From ZC4RG35 sp041747855 (GTDB taxonomy: Bacteria; Actinomycetota; Acidimicrobiia; Spongiisociales; ZC4RG35): 64,000 nucleotides of DNA. The notes under the pieces are model-generated. The model was not told the DNA's origin. It ran no database searches and saw only the letters and a list, made by a program, of their open reading frames with translations. Position 1 is the stretch's first letter; each line of letters begins with the position of its first letter. Location of the stretch: assembly GCA_041747855.1 (NCBI GenBank), contig JBGTEJ010000021.1, positions 15,348 through 79,347 on the forward strand, given 5' to 3'. Position numbers and translations under genes: made by a program. Positions 35,843 through 44,900 of the stretch are shown here, piece by piece.

Positions 35843-37402
35843 AGGTCTCGGCCAACCTCTCATAGGCGCGCACTCCTGCGCGCCTTCCGTCACGCTCCCG
35901 TCCCGGGGCCATTGCGCTGGTACGCATTCTGGCGGGAGAGGGTGACCCCGGAGGCGTTCATCGCTGCCGACCTGGACCTTTTCCACCGGGTCGCCCGCAG
36001 ACACTCACCGATGGGCGATCGCCTGCTTCCTGGTCTCAGCAAGGCGGCGAACCACTCCGTTCTGTGGGCGGCGATCGCGACAGGACTCGGTCTGGCGGGG
36101 GGCCGGTTCGAGCGGCGTGCGGCGCTGCGGGGGATGGTCTCGATCCTGCTGGCATCTACCGTCAGCAACATTCCAGCCAAGCTGATCTCCCGGCGGACCC
36201 GACCCAATCTGGAGTTAGTGCCGGTGATCAGGAGGTTGGCCCGGCTGCCATCCTCGTCATCGTTCCCGTCGGGCCACTCGGCTTCGGCCTTCGCATTCGC
36301 CACGGGTGCCGCCATCGAGCGACCCGCCTTGGCGCCGATCCTGTTTCCGTTGGCGGCAGCCGTGGCCTACTCCCGCGTGTACACCGGCGTGCACTACCCC
36401 TCCGACGTCATCGCCGGAGCGGCCATCGGTGCGGGGCTGGCCGTGGCCACCCGAAGATGGTGGCCGGTGGCTCCAGACGAGCCCGCCCAAGCCACCGGAC
36501 ACGCGACCCGGCTCGGGGACCGACCGGGCGGCTCCGGGCAGGGGCTCGTGGTGATAGTCAATCCCAACGCCGGAGGAACTCTGGGCCCTGCTCCCGCCGA
36601 GGCCATCGCCGACGCTTTGCCCAAAGCCGAAATCGTCGAGTCGGGCGAGGCTGACGACCTAGTCGAGCTCCTCGAGAAGGCGGCCGCCGGATCCACGTTC
36701 CTGGGCATAGCGGGAGGAGATGGTTCGGTCAACGCGGCGGCGGAGGTGGCACATCGCGTTGGGGAGCCCCTGGTCGTGTTCCCCGCCGGGACGCTGAACC
36801 ACTTCGCTCGGGATCTCGGTCTGCGGGACATCGACGACACGGTCCGAGCGGTCCGGCAGGGACAAACCGTGGCCGTGGATATGGCCATGATCGACGGCCG
36901 GGGCTTCGTGAACACCGCCTCGTTCGGCTCGTATGTGGACCTGGTGGACGCTCGTGAACGTCTCGAGACTCGGATCGGGAAATGGCCGGCTGTGATGATC
37001 GCCTCGATCAGGGTGATGAAGCGTGGCAGGCCAGTCAACGTCGAGATCGACGGGCGGCGGACCCAAGTGTGGATGGCATTCATCGGCAACTGCGCCTACC
37101 ACCCACGTGGCCTCACCCCCAGCTGGAGGGAGACTCTCGACGACGGTCAGCTCGACATCCGGCTGGTGGACGGGTCCCAGCCGTTCGCCCGTCTGCGCCT
37201 GGCATGGGCGCTCTTGACGGGGACACTGGCACGGTCGTCGGTGTACAGGTTCTACCAGACTTCAGGACCGGTCCGTGTGCGGTCGTTGCAGGGTCCGCTC
37301 CGGCTGGCGCGAGACGGGGAGACCTTCGATGCGTCGGCTGAGGAATTCACGATCGAGAAGACCGCCGACCCCCTGGTCGTGTTTGTCCCACGCGGTGAAT
37401 GA
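35837..37402 (+). CDS. PAP2 phosphatase - diacylglycerol kinase fusion
   Basis: 521 residues. Residues 1-210: PAP2 superfamily membrane phosphatase with KLISRRTRPN (115-124), PSGHS (144-148) and SRVYTGVHYPSD (179-190). Residues 235-521: DAGK/LCB5-like lipid kinase with VIVNPNAGG (239-247), GGDGSVN (293-299) and the PAGTLNHFARDLG motif. One half removes phosphate from a lipid phosphate, the other adds phosphate to a diacylglycerol-like lipid; both act at the membrane. The order PAP2-kinase occurs in other actinobacteria. Lipid identity is not known. Confidence 0.92.
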   Translation: MARSRPTSHRRALLRAFRHAPVPGPLRWYAFWRERVTPEAFIAADLDLFHRVARRHSPMGDRLLPGLSKAANHSVLWAAIATGLGLAGGRFERRAALRGMVSILLASTVSNIPAKLISRRTRPNLELVPVIRRLARLPSSSSFPSGHSASAFAFATGAAIERPALAPILFPLAAAVAYSRVYTGVHYPSDVIAGAAIGAGLAVATRRWWPVAPDEPAQATGHATRLGDRPGGSGQGLVVIVNPNAGGTLGPAPAEAIADALPKAEIVESGEADDLVELLEKAAAGSTFLGIAGGDGSVNAAAEVAHRVGEPLVVFPAGTLNHFARDLGLRDIDDTVRAVRQGQTVAVDMAMIDGRGFVNTASFGSYVDLVDARERLETRIGKWPAVMIASIRVMKRGRPVNVEIDGRRTQVWMAFIGNCAYHPRGLTPSWRETLDDGQLDIRLVDGSQPFARLRLAWALLTGTLARSSVYRFYQTSGPVRVRSLQGPLRLARDGETFDASAEEFTIEKTADPLVVFVPRGE

Positions 37403-37470
37403 GGTTTGGACTGGCCGTCCCTCCTCCGGTGGCTGAGCGCGATCCACCGGCGATTACGAACGTCTGAGGG

Positions 37471-37498
37471 TTGACATTTGCCTATATAGGCATATGAT
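37471..37498 (+). promoter_or_regulatory. Near-consensus promoter with ArsR operator in its spacer
   Basis: TTGACA at 37471-37476, 16-bp spacer, TATGAT at 37493-37498. The 14-bp perfect palindrome TGCCTATATAGGCA (37479-37492) fills the spacer, an ideal place for a repressor. Transcription would start about 37505, at the ATG of the ArsR gene (37506), so the mRNA is probably leaderless. Confidence 0.82.
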
Positions 37499-37505
37499 CT
37501 CTGAC

Positions 37506-37844
37506 ATGGCTCGTGCCAGGACCACCGCTGACGCCTTCAATGCGATCGCCGAGCCCCATCGTCGGGAGATCCTCACGCTCCTCCGAGGGCGAGAGCGAGT
37601 TGTCTCTGATATTGCAAATGCGATGGGCATGAATCAGCCCGCGGTCTCGAAGCATCTGAGGGTTCTACGGGAGGTCGGGCTGGTCTATGTCCATCCAGAT
37701 GGCAAGCAGCGCCGGTACGGGCTCGATGCGCAAGGCCTGGAGCCGGTGCACGGCTGGACGGGTGGATTCGAGGAATATTGGAGCGAGTCGCTCGAACGTC
37801 TCAATACACACGTGAAGGAGAGAAAGAGAGAGGAGGAGCGATGA
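37506..37844 (+). CDS. ArsR/SmtB-family repressor
   Basis: 112 residues from ATG 37506 (an ATG at 37494 overlaps the -10 box and is rejected). Winged helix ADAFNAIAEPHRREILTLL then NQPAVSKHLRVLREVGLV and wing HPDGKQRRYGLD. It has no metal-binding cysteine pair, as in the non-metal ArsR group that pairs with AHSA1 proteins. Overlaps the next gene by 4 bp (ATGA). Autoregulation through the palindrome in its promoter is inferred. Confidence 0.9.
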   Translation: MARARTTADAFNAIAEPHRREILTLLRGRERVVSDIANAMGMNQPAVSKHLRVLREVGLVYVHPDGKQRRYGLDAQGLEPVHGWTGGFEEYWSESLERLNTHVKERKREEER

Positions 37845-38311
37845 CACCTGACACTGCATTGTCGGATCGACAACTGATGGTCTCCCGACTCATCGAGGGG
37901 CCGCGGGACTTGGTGTTCGAAGCCTTCACCGAGGTGCGGCATCTGTCCCAGTGGTGGGGGCCAAAGGGTTTCACCACCACTACCCGCACTTTCGAGTTCT
38001 CGAAGGGCGGGGTCTGGGAGTTCACCATGCATGGACCGGACGGAACCGACTACCCGAACTGGATCCAGTGGACAGAGATCCGCGCCCCTGAGGTGATCGT
38101 CTTGCGTCACGGCGAGGGACCCGACGACCCCGAGCAGTTCTCCTCGACGTTCTTTTTCGAAGAGAGGACTGATGGGACTCAGGTGATCTTGCGTAGCGAG
38201 TTCAAGACCAAAACGCTGCGCGACCGGGCGGCCGAGGAGTACGGCGCCATCGAAGGAGGCAATCAGACCCTAGAGAGCCTCGGCACATACGTGACCGGAA
38301 GTTTGGAGTGA
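37841..38311 (+). CDS. AHSA1/SRPBCC-family protein
   Basis: 156 residues from ATG 37841. START/Bet v1-like fold: LMVSRLIEGPRDLVFEAFTE, HLSQWWGPKGF, and the C-terminal helix with NQTLESLGTYV. Binds small hydrophobic ligands; in ArsR-AHSA1 pairs the role is unknown. Translationally coupled on both sides (ATGA before, GTGA after). Confidence 0.88.
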   Translation: MTPDTALSDRQLMVSRLIEGPRDLVFEAFTEVRHLSQWWGPKGFTTTTRTFEFSKGGVWEFTMHGPDGTDYPNWIQWTEIRAPEVIVLRHGEGPDDPEQFSSTFFFEERTDGTQVILRSEFKTKTLRDRAAEEYGAIEGGNQTLESLGTYVTGSLE

Positions 38312-38970
38312 CGGAGATGAGTGGAGATCAGAAAGTCTTCGTGAACGTGTCGATGTCGCTGGACGGATACATCGCCCCGGATGGCATGGACATGGAGCAC
38401 TTCCACGATCCCGACTACAAGGACTGGGTGAACAAGTGGAGGAGCCTCCAGGCGTGGCTGTTTCCCTTGAAATTCATCAGGGAGAACCTGAAACTCGGGG
38501 AGGGTGGCGAGACCGGCACGGACAACGACCTGGCCGAGGCGACATTCAAACGAACCGGTGTTTCGATCATGGGGAAGCGGATGTTCGATAGTGGCGAGCA
38601 AGCTTGGCCAGAAAACGCACCTTTCCACACCCCGGTCTTCGTGGTCACCCACGAGAAGCGAGAGCCGTGGGAACGACCCGGCGGCACCACCTTCTATTTC
38701 GTCAACGACGGGATCGACAGCGCTCTGGTGCAAGCGCGGCACGTCGCCGACGGACGGGACATCCGTGTGGCTGGCGGAGCTGACATGATCGTGCAGTTTT
38801 TGAACGCAGGCTTGGTGGACGAATTGGAGATCGGACTCTCCCCGGTGCTACTTGGTGGAGGTACGAGCCTGATCAGGGAAATCGATTCCGAAGGCGTCGC
38901 CCTCGAGATATCGGAAGCTATCCACTCCGCCCGAGTCACCCACGTCAGGTACCGAGTTGCCGCGGGGTAG
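38308..38970 (+). CDS. RibD C-terminal/dihydrofolate-reductase-like protein
   Basis: 220 residues from GTG 38308 (ATG 38317 is an alternative). Begins VFVNVSMSLDGYIAPDGMD, then GVSIMGKRMFD, FVVTHEKREPWERPGGTTFYFV and VAGGADMIVQFLNAGLVDELEIGLSPVLLGGG, the NADPH-binding RibD_C/DHFR fold. Members are reductases of unknown substrate. Third gene of the ArsR operon. Confidence 0.9.
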   Translation: MTEMSGDQKVFVNVSMSLDGYIAPDGMDMEHFHDPDYKDWVNKWRSLQAWLFPLKFIRENLKLGEGGETGTDNDLAEATFKRTGVSIMGKRMFDSGEQAWPENAPFHTPVFVVTHEKREPWERPGGTTFYFVNDGIDSALVQARHVADGRDIRVAGGADMIVQFLNAGLVDELEIGLSPVLLGGGTSLIREIDSEGVALEISEAIHSARVTHVRYRVAAG

Positions 38971-39087
38971 GGATATCTGGCTGGCACGAACCGCCAAGGC
39001 GCGGTCTGGATGTTCGCATGTGCGATGAAACGATCGAGGTGCTGGCCGGAGACTTGATAGCAAGCCTCTGACCAGCACGCTTGTGAG

Positions 39088-39161
39088 TCGGGACGGCGGG
39101 ATTCGAACCCACGACCTCAGCGTCCCGAACGCTGCGCGCTACCAAGCTGCGCCACGTCCCG
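39088..39161 (-). tRNA. tRNA-Pro (CGG)
   Basis: Acceptor stem CGGGACG/CGTCCCG with discriminator A, D-arm GGCGCAGCTTGGTAGCGC, anticodon stem CAGCG/CGCTG with loop TTCGGGA (anticodon CGG), T-arm GTGGGTTCGAATCCCGC. CCA is not encoded. 74 nt. Confidence 0.95.
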
Positions 39162-39295
39162 ATAACCAGGAATCCTAGGCGTCCGACCACCAAACCACGA
39201 CACGGAGGAAAGCCTGAGTAGGTCCATTGATCTACTCACTCTTCGGCGCGATCGGATAGTCTGTAGAGAAGTAGTTGCGTCAAAGGGAGATGGCG

Positions 39296-39613
39296 ATGGC
39301 TGCATATGAAGCCTTGCTCAAAGTTCAAGGCACTGATGAGGCGCCGATCAATGTGATGATCGACCTCACCGACGACAATCGCGTGGTCGTCTCGGCTGGA
39401 ACAGTCGAGCTGGGGGACTGGTCCAGGAGCGAGATAAGACTCAGCGCCGAGCCCGACGGCTTCCACCTGAGGGCCGAAGGCGAAGAGATCCTCCTCGACG
39501 TCACCGAAGACGCACGTTTCGCACTCGACTACGGGATGCGACAAGCACCCCCGCTGCTGCGACGTCGGATGGGTGCACTGCTACGAAATCCGGACACCAC
39601 CGACCTCGTCTGA
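39296..39613 (+). CDS. Small conserved-looking protein of unknown function
   Basis: 105 residues. ATG 39296 is preferred over 39290 because GGGAG sits 6 bp before it. Starts AAYEALLKVQGTDEAPINVMID; beta-rich with acidic surface, then a C-terminal helix with PPLLRRRMGALL. No family recognised. Its stop lies 1 bp before the convergent asd stop, so the two 3' ends abut. Confidence 0.65.
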   Translation: MAAYEALLKVQGTDEAPINVMIDLTDDNRVVVSAGTVELGDWSRSEIRLSAEPDGFHLRAEGEEILLDVTEDARFALDYGMRQAPPLLRRRMGALLRNPDTTDLV

Positions 39614-39614
39614 A

Positions 39615-40622
39615 TCAGACGAGAAGCTCGGCGATCTGAACCGCGTTCAGAGCCGCGCCTTTGCGCAGGTTGTCGCCCACCACCCACAGGTTGATCCCAC
39701 CGGGCTCTCCGACAGTCTCACGGACCCGACCCACCAGGACATCGTCGACACCCGCCGAGTCCAGCGGGGTCGGCACCCGATCCTTCCAAAGACTGACACC
39801 AGGAGAAGCGGCCAGAACCGACATCGCCTCATCCCCGTGAATCGCCCGTTCGAAACGCAATGTGGCCGCGACCCCATGGCCGACCAGCACCGGCACTCTC
39901 ACACAGGTCGGCTCGACCAACAGGTCGGGAAGGTCGAGGATCTTCCGAGACTCGTTGACCAGCTTCAACTCCTCGTCGGTGTAGTCGTTGTCCAACAGGT
40001 TGCCGGCGTGTGGCAACACATTGAAACCTATCGGCCGCTGGTACAACGACGGCTCGACCTCAGGTCCGGTGCCGGTCATCAGACCCGGAATGTCAGCGGA
40101 CATGATCTCCATCTGGCCCATCAGCTCGTCGACACCCTGCTGACCCGAGCCGGAGACGGACTGGTAGGAGGCGACCACCATGGAGACCAACCCTGCTGCA
40201 TCGTGGAGGGGCCTGACGGCCATCATCAGGGTCATCGTGGTGCAATTGGGGTTGGCGATGAGACCCCGATGCCCTGTCACCGCGGCATCGTTGACCCCCA
40301 CCACCACGAGCGGTACATCCGGGTCCATCCGGAAGGCCGAAGAGTTGTCCACCACCACCGCACCGGCAGTCCCGAAACGGCCGGCATGCTCACGGGAGCG
40401 GTCTCCACCGGCGGAGAAGAGGGCGACATCCAAACCTGAAGGGTCAGCCAGGGAGAGATCTTCGATCATCACCTCGCCCCACTTCGTCGCCACCATCTGA
40501 CCGGCGGAACGGGCCGAGGCCATCAACCTGAGATGAGAAACCGGGAAGTCGCGCTCTTCGAGGATCGAGAGCATGGTTCGACCCACAGCACCTGTAGCGC
40601 CGACTATTGCGACCTTGGTCAC
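39615..40622 (-). CDS. asd: Aspartate-semialdehyde dehydrogenase
   Basis: 335 residues from GTG 40622, which overlaps the lysC stop (GTGA). N-terminal NADP motif VAIVGATGAVGRTML, catalytic Cys in ANPNCTTM, SYQSVSGSGQQG and the R/H active-site segment PTCVRVPVLVGH. Reduces aspartyl phosphate to aspartate semialdehyde, the second step to lysine, methionine, threonine and diaminopimelate. Confidence 0.95.
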   Translation of the reverse strand: MTKVAIVGATGAVGRTMLSILEERDFPVSHLRLMASARSAGQMVATKWGEVMIEDLSLADPSGLDVALFSAGGDRSREHAGRFGTAGAVVVDNSSAFRMDPDVPLVVVGVNDAAVTGHRGLIANPNCTTMTLMMAVRPLHDAAGLVSMVVASYQSVSGSGQQGVDELMGQMEIMSADIPGLMTGTGPEVEPSLYQRPIGFNVLPHAGNLLDNDYTDEELKLVNESRKILDLPDLLVEPTCVRVPVLVGHGVAATLRFERAIHGDEAMSVLAASPGVSLWKDRVPTPLDSAGVDDVLVGRVRETVGEPGGINLWVVGDNLRKGAALNAVQIAELLV

Positions 40623-41587
40623 TGGCCTACCTCCAATCCGACAAGACCCGCATGGAGACAACGCACCGCCGACTCACAGTGTTCCGGACCCACCTCGAGG
40701 GCCACCTTCCCAGCATCAGCAACGAGCGGCCCATGGGTGATGCCATGGGCTCCGAGGAGACTCGAGGCACGGTCCACGAGACCCGCAACACCGGGGCCGA
40801 CCAGGGTGATCGTTCCACCGTCGTGGGCGATCCCGACCAAGGGCGCATCCGAGGCATCATCGGTCACCAGGGTTCCAGGGTCGTCAGTGAAAGAGGATCT
40901 GACATGCACCACCACCCCACGGTCACGGGCGCTTTCGACTGAGTGCGACTTCAGGACCATGGCGCCGGCATCGGCCAGGGCGAGCATGTCGGCATAGGAG
41001 ATCGACTCGAGCTTCCGGGCATCGGGCACTATGCGCGGATCGGCGGTGAAAACCCCGGAGACATCGGTGAGTATTTCGCATCCTTCCGCCCCCAAGGCTG
41101 CCGCCAGTTCCACCGCGGTCGTGTCAGAACCCCCACGGCCCAGTGTGGTCACCTCCCTGCGCTCCGGATCGACTCCCTGGAACCCCGCCACGATCACCAC
41201 TTTGCCCTCACTCAGGGACTCCCGTACCCGCTCACCGGTGATCCGGGTGATCCGGGCACCGCCATGGGACGAATCGGTCAGGATCCCCGCCTGAGACCCT
41301 GTGTAAGAAACGGCGGGAACACCCCGCTCGTGGAGGGCCATGGCAAGCAGTGCCATGGTGATCCTCTCCCCCGCCGTCAGCAGCATGTCCAGCTCCCGGG
41401 GTGGAGGATTGATCGTGATCTCGGCGGCAAGACCCAACAGTTGATCGGTGGTGTGACCCATCGCCGAGACCACCACCACAAGGTCGTAACCCGCAGCGCG
41501 AGTGTCCCGCACCCGGTCGGCGACGGCGCTGATACGGGTCGGATCGGCCACCGACGTGCCCCCGTACTTCTGGACCAGGATCGACAT
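40619..41587 (-). CDS. lysC: Aspartate kinase with a shortened regulatory region
   Basis: 322 residues from ATG 41587 (upstream start at 41632 is not needed). Starts ILVQKYGGTSVADPTRI; GRGGSDTTAVELAAAL, and DVSGVFTADPRIVPDARKL are the catalytic signatures. The kinase domain ends near 245, leaving only about 75 residues, room for one ACT domain (ITLVGPGVAGLVDRASSLL...) instead of the usual two. So feedback inhibition by lysine or threonine may be altered or absent. Operon with asd. Confidence 0.93.
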   Translation of the reverse strand: MSILVQKYGGTSVADPTRISAVADRVRDTRAAGYDLVVVVSAMGHTTDQLLGLAAEITINPPPRELDMLLTAGERITMALLAMALHERGVPAVSYTGSQAGILTDSSHGGARITRITGERVRESLSEGKVVIVAGFQGVDPERREVTTLGRGGSDTTAVELAAALGAEGCEILTDVSGVFTADPRIVPDARKLESISYADMLALADAGAMVLKSHSVESARDRGVVVHVRSSFTDDPGTLVTDDASDAPLVGIAHDGGTITLVGPGVAGLVDRASSLLGAHGITHGPLVADAGKVALEVGPEHCESAVRCLHAGLVGLEVGQ

Positions 41588-41672
41588 ACCCGCACAGTTT
41601 GGATCTTTCGCGGCGGCAATACGAACACTCACATAGGGACAAGCATCACCACCTGCCTAAAGTCGATCGGCA

Positions 41673-42458
41673 ATGACCGATCGCCGCCAACGTCAGAAGG
41701 AACAAAGGGCCCAGAAACGGGTCACCCAGCGCAAGCGCGAGCAGAGGAAAGAGCTCGGACGCCGGATCGCCATCGGTGTGACCCTCGCCGTCGTGCTCCT
41801 CGGAACCATCATCCTGGTCAACACCGACTTCGGAGGCGACTCCCTCCCCCGCGGCTATCAGGACTTCCGCAACCAGCCGACAGCCTGCGGTGGCACCCAG
41901 CCGGCCGCCTTCCAGCCGATGACCTTCACCGCCCCCGAACCCCAGGCCGACATCACCGCCACCAGTCGGGTCACCGCCACCATGGTCACCTCGTGCGGCA
42001 CCATGGTGATCGAACTCGACCCCGCAGGATCTCCCGAAACGGTCAACTCGTTCGTGTTCCTCGCCCGACGAGGCTTCTTCAACGGTCAGGTGTTTCATCG
42101 GGTCATCGCCGACTTCATGGGCCAGGGTGGCGACCCCAACGCCAATGGCACCGGGGGACCCGGCTATGTCATCGCCGACGAACGGCCATCGTCTGACTTC
42201 AGCTATGACAAAGGGGTGGTAGCCATGGCCAACCGTGGGGCCAGGAGCACCGGTTCCCAGTTCTTCGTCGTCACCGGGGACAACGGCAAGTTCCTCACCA
42301 ACAACTTCAATGTCCTCGGACGAGTCACCACCGGAATGGACACCATCGATCGGATCAACGCGGTGCCCACCCGGCGCCCACCCGGCACCAACGAAGAGAG
42401 CCTGCCCACCGAGAGTGTCTACATCGAATCGATCACGATTGAAGTAGCCGGGTCCTGA
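41673..42458 (+). CDS. Membrane-anchored cyclophilin peptidyl-prolyl isomerase
   Basis: 261 residues. Basic N-terminal tail rich in Arg/Lys/Gln (1-30), one transmembrane helix (about 33-50), then a cyclophilin domain from about 100: TVNSFVFLARRGFFNGQVFHRVI, FMGQGGDP, GPGYVIADE, ANRGARSTGSQFFV and FNVLGRV. The catalytic Arg (FHRV) and Gln (GSQFF) are present. Speeds proline isomerisation in exported proteins. Divergent from lysC. Confidence 0.92.
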   Translation: MTDRRQRQKEQRAQKRVTQRKREQRKELGRRIAIGVTLAVVLLGTIILVNTDFGGDSLPRGYQDFRNQPTACGGTQPAAFQPMTFTAPEPQADITATSRVTATMVTSCGTMVIELDPAGSPETVNSFVFLARRGFFNGQVFHRVIADFMGQGGDPNANGTGGPGYVIADERPSSDFSYDKGVVAMANRGARSTGSQFFVVTGDNGKFLTNNFNVLGRVTTGMDTIDRINAVPTRRPPGTNEESLPTESVYIESITIEVAGS

Positions 42459-42466
42459 TGGCTCCC

Positions 42467-42483
42467 GCCACCATCATGGTGGC
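42467..42483 (+). promoter_or_regulatory. Hairpin covering the RBS region of the PHP gene
   Basis: GCCACCAT-C-ATGGTGGC, a perfect 17-bp inverted repeat that ends 3 bp before the ATG at 42487 and includes the only GGTGG that could act as ribosome binding site. Could limit translation or act as a weak terminator. Confidence 0.45.
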
Positions 42484-42486
42484 CAA

Positions 42487-43332
42487 ATGGCGGTAGACCT
42501 CCACACTCACTCCAGGGCCTCTGACGGGACCGCGAGCCCTACCCGGGTCGTCGAGCTCGCCGTGGCGGCGGGCATGTCGGCGATCGCCCTCACCGACCAC
42601 GACACCCTGGGCGGAATCAGCGAGGCGAACGATGCGGCCGCGATCGCCGGCATCGAACTGGTGCCCGGGACCGAGCTGTCACTCGAATACGACGGGGGAA
42701 TGCATCTCCTCTGTCTCTGGCTGGAACCGGGCGAAGGCCCGCTCCAAGATCGTCTCGAGCAGCTCCGACAAGGACGCGACATCCGCAATGCAGAGATCCT
42801 GGCCACACTCCGCACCCACGGGATCGATATCACCGATGAGGAACTCGCCATCGAATCTGGCGGGGGCACGGTCGGACGACCCCACATCGCCGCGGTCATG
42901 CTGGCCAAGGGTCATGTCCCCGACACCGCTACGGCCTTCGACCTGTGGCTGGCACGGGGACGCCCCGGTTATGTCCCGAGACGACGTCTCCAACCCGCGG
43001 AGGGGATCCTCCTGGCGCGAGAATCAGGGGCCGTGCCCATCCTTGCCCACCCACACACTCTCGGTATCAACCGTGCCGAGGACATGGCACGACTCCTCAA
43101 CGAGCTGGTCGAGTACGGGCTGGTGGGATTGGAGGCCATCTATGCGGGTTATCACCGACACGAGAGGGAGGGATACTCCGACCTGGCGAGACGCTTCGGA
43201 CTGGTGGCGTCCGGTGGCAGCGATTATCACGGCGTCTACAAGCCCGGTCTCGAAATCGGAGTCGGTTACGGCGATCTCCACGTCCCCGATCGGGTTCTCC
43301 AAGAGTTGAGAGGACACGCAGTTCGCAAATGA
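42487..43332 (+). CDS. PHP-domain phosphoesterase (TrpH/RNase AM-like)
   Basis: 281 residues. Metal-binding motifs of the PHP family are clear: VDLHTHSRASDGTASP, ALTDHDTLGG, PGTELSLEY, HIAAVMLAKGHV, ILAHPH and GGSDYHG. Related enzymes are 3',5'-nucleotide bisphosphatases and 5'-3' exonucleases on short RNA. Overlaps murJ by 4 bp (ATGA). Confidence 0.9.
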   Translation: MAVDLHTHSRASDGTASPTRVVELAVAAGMSAIALTDHDTLGGISEANDAAAIAGIELVPGTELSLEYDGGMHLLCLWLEPGEGPLQDRLEQLRQGRDIRNAEILATLRTHGIDITDEELAIESGGGTVGRPHIAAVMLAKGHVPDTATAFDLWLARGRPGYVPRRRLQPAEGILLARESGAVPILAHPHTLGINRAEDMARLLNELVEYGLVGLEAIYAGYHRHEREGYSDLARRFGLVASGGSDYHGVYKPGLEIGVGYGDLHVPDRVLQELRGHAVRK

Positions 43333-44900
43333 GACGACCGATCCGGATGGGCATGGCGGCACTGGTGGTCTCGGCCAGTGTCCTCCTGTCACGTCTGCTC
43401 GGACTGGGACGAGATGTCCTCCTAGCCACCTTGATCGGAGTCAACGCCGAAGGGGACCTATACCGACAGGCCTTCACCATCCCCGATTTTCTCAACTATC
43501 TCCTGGCCGGCGCCTACCTGACCATCACCCTGATCCCGATCCTCAGCCGACACATGGAACGAGGCGACTCGGAGGGGGCGAGTCGCGCCTTTACATCGGT
43601 GTTCCGTTTCGTCGCCTCCGCCATTCTCGCCCTCACCCTGGTCATGTGGATCTTCGCCGACTTCCTCGTATCTGTCGTGTTCCCGGAAGTCGCCGATCAC
43701 GACCGACTGGTTTCGCTCACCAGGCTGGTCCTTCCCGCTCAGGTCTTTCTCGTCATGGGGGCCCTGCTCATGGCCGTCCAGTACACACACAGACGGTTCA
43801 TGATCCCCGCACTCGCTCCATTGGTTTACAACCTCGGGATCATCGCCGGAGGTCTGATCGGGGCGGCCGCCGGAGAGCCCAGCCCTGAGGGGTTTCTCTG
43901 GGGGGCGGTGGTGGGTTCGGCGATCGGGAACTTCGGGATCCAATGGTTCGGCGCCCGACGGACAGGCACCTGGTTACGACCGATCACAAGGAGCGACTCG
44001 GCCGTCGGGGAGTATCTGGTGCTGGCCTTCCCGCTGATGATCGGACAGTCCATCGCCGTTCTCGACGAGCAGTTCGTCCGGTTCTTCGGTCAGGTCGAAG
44101 AGGGCACCACCACCGCCCTGACCCTGGCCCGACAGCTCAACATGGTCCCGGTCGGTGTGATCGCCCAGGCGGCCGGCGTCGCCACCTTCCCCTTCCTGGC
44201 CAGACTCGCCTCGAGAGGTGACACCGAAGGTCTGGCGCGGACCACGTCACGGGCTGCCAGGGTCACCGTTTATGTCGCATTCCTGGGAGCGGCTGCCATG
44301 TTCGCCCTGGCGGTACCCCTGGTTCGTTTCCTTTACCAGTATCGGGCTTTCACCGAGGAGGACGCCGCCCTGGTCGCCTCCCTCCTCACCATCTACGCCT
44401 TGTCGATCCCGGCCTGGGGTCTCCAGCAGATCCTCGCCCGGCACTTCTATGCACGACGTCTCATGTGGACACCGGTCGCCATCGGAACCGCCGCCACCAT
44501 CCTCGCCATCCCCCTATGGCTGTGGCTCAGAGAGATACGGGGTGCTGAAGGTATGGCGCTGGCATCCAGCATCGGGATGACAGTCTTCGCCCTCGCCTTG
44601 CTGGTGGCTTGGTGGCGGGACACCAGGGGCGATCACATCAAGACGTTGGGCCGGTCCGTCTTGAAAGGACTGGTGGCTGCCAGCGCCGCCGGACTGGCCG
44701 GACGTCAGGTGGTCGCTGTGATAGTCGGTGAGGGGTCACCGGGTGTGGCGGCGGCGGTGCTGGCCCTCCTCGTGGGTGGGACTGTCGTTGGTGTGGTATT
44801 CATGCTCGCCACCCTCGCTCTCAGATCACCCGAAATCAAGGAGTTGTTCACCCGTGACCGGAGTGCCCCCGGGCCAGAAGCTATCGGGCGTCCGGAGTGA
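43329..44900 (+). CDS. murJ: Lipid II flippase MurJ
   Basis: 523 residues with about 14 hydrophobic segments. Starts MAALVVSASVLLSRLLGLGRD, typical MurJ; SARLLGLGRD-like RLLGLGRDVLLA and the charged central-cavity helices (ARRTGTWLRP, QLNMVPVGVIAQAAGVATFP) fit. Moves the peptidoglycan precursor lipid II to the outer face of the membrane. Translationally coupled to the PHP gene; its 3' end overlaps a small opposite-strand ORF by 20 bp. Confidence 0.92.
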   Translation: MRRPIRMGMAALVVSASVLLSRLLGLGRDVLLATLIGVNAEGDLYRQAFTIPDFLNYLLAGAYLTITLIPILSRHMERGDSEGASRAFTSVFRFVASAILALTLVMWIFADFLVSVVFPEVADHDRLVSLTRLVLPAQVFLVMGALLMAVQYTHRRFMIPALAPLVYNLGIIAGGLIGAAAGEPSPEGFLWGAVVGSAIGNFGIQWFGARRTGTWLRPITRSDSAVGEYLVLAFPLMIGQSIAVLDEQFVRFFGQVEEGTTTALTLARQLNMVPVGVIAQAAGVATFPFLARLASRGDTEGLARTTSRAARVTVYVAFLGAAAMFALAVPLVRFLYQYRAFTEEDAALVASLLTIYALSIPAWGLQQILARHFYARRLMWTPVAIGTAATILAIPLWLWLREIRGAEGMALASSIGMTVFALALLVAWWRDTRGDHIKTLGRSVLKGLVAASAAGLAGRQVVAVIVGEGSPGVAAAVLALLVGGTVVGVVFMLATLALRSPEIKELFTRDRSAPGPEAIGRPE

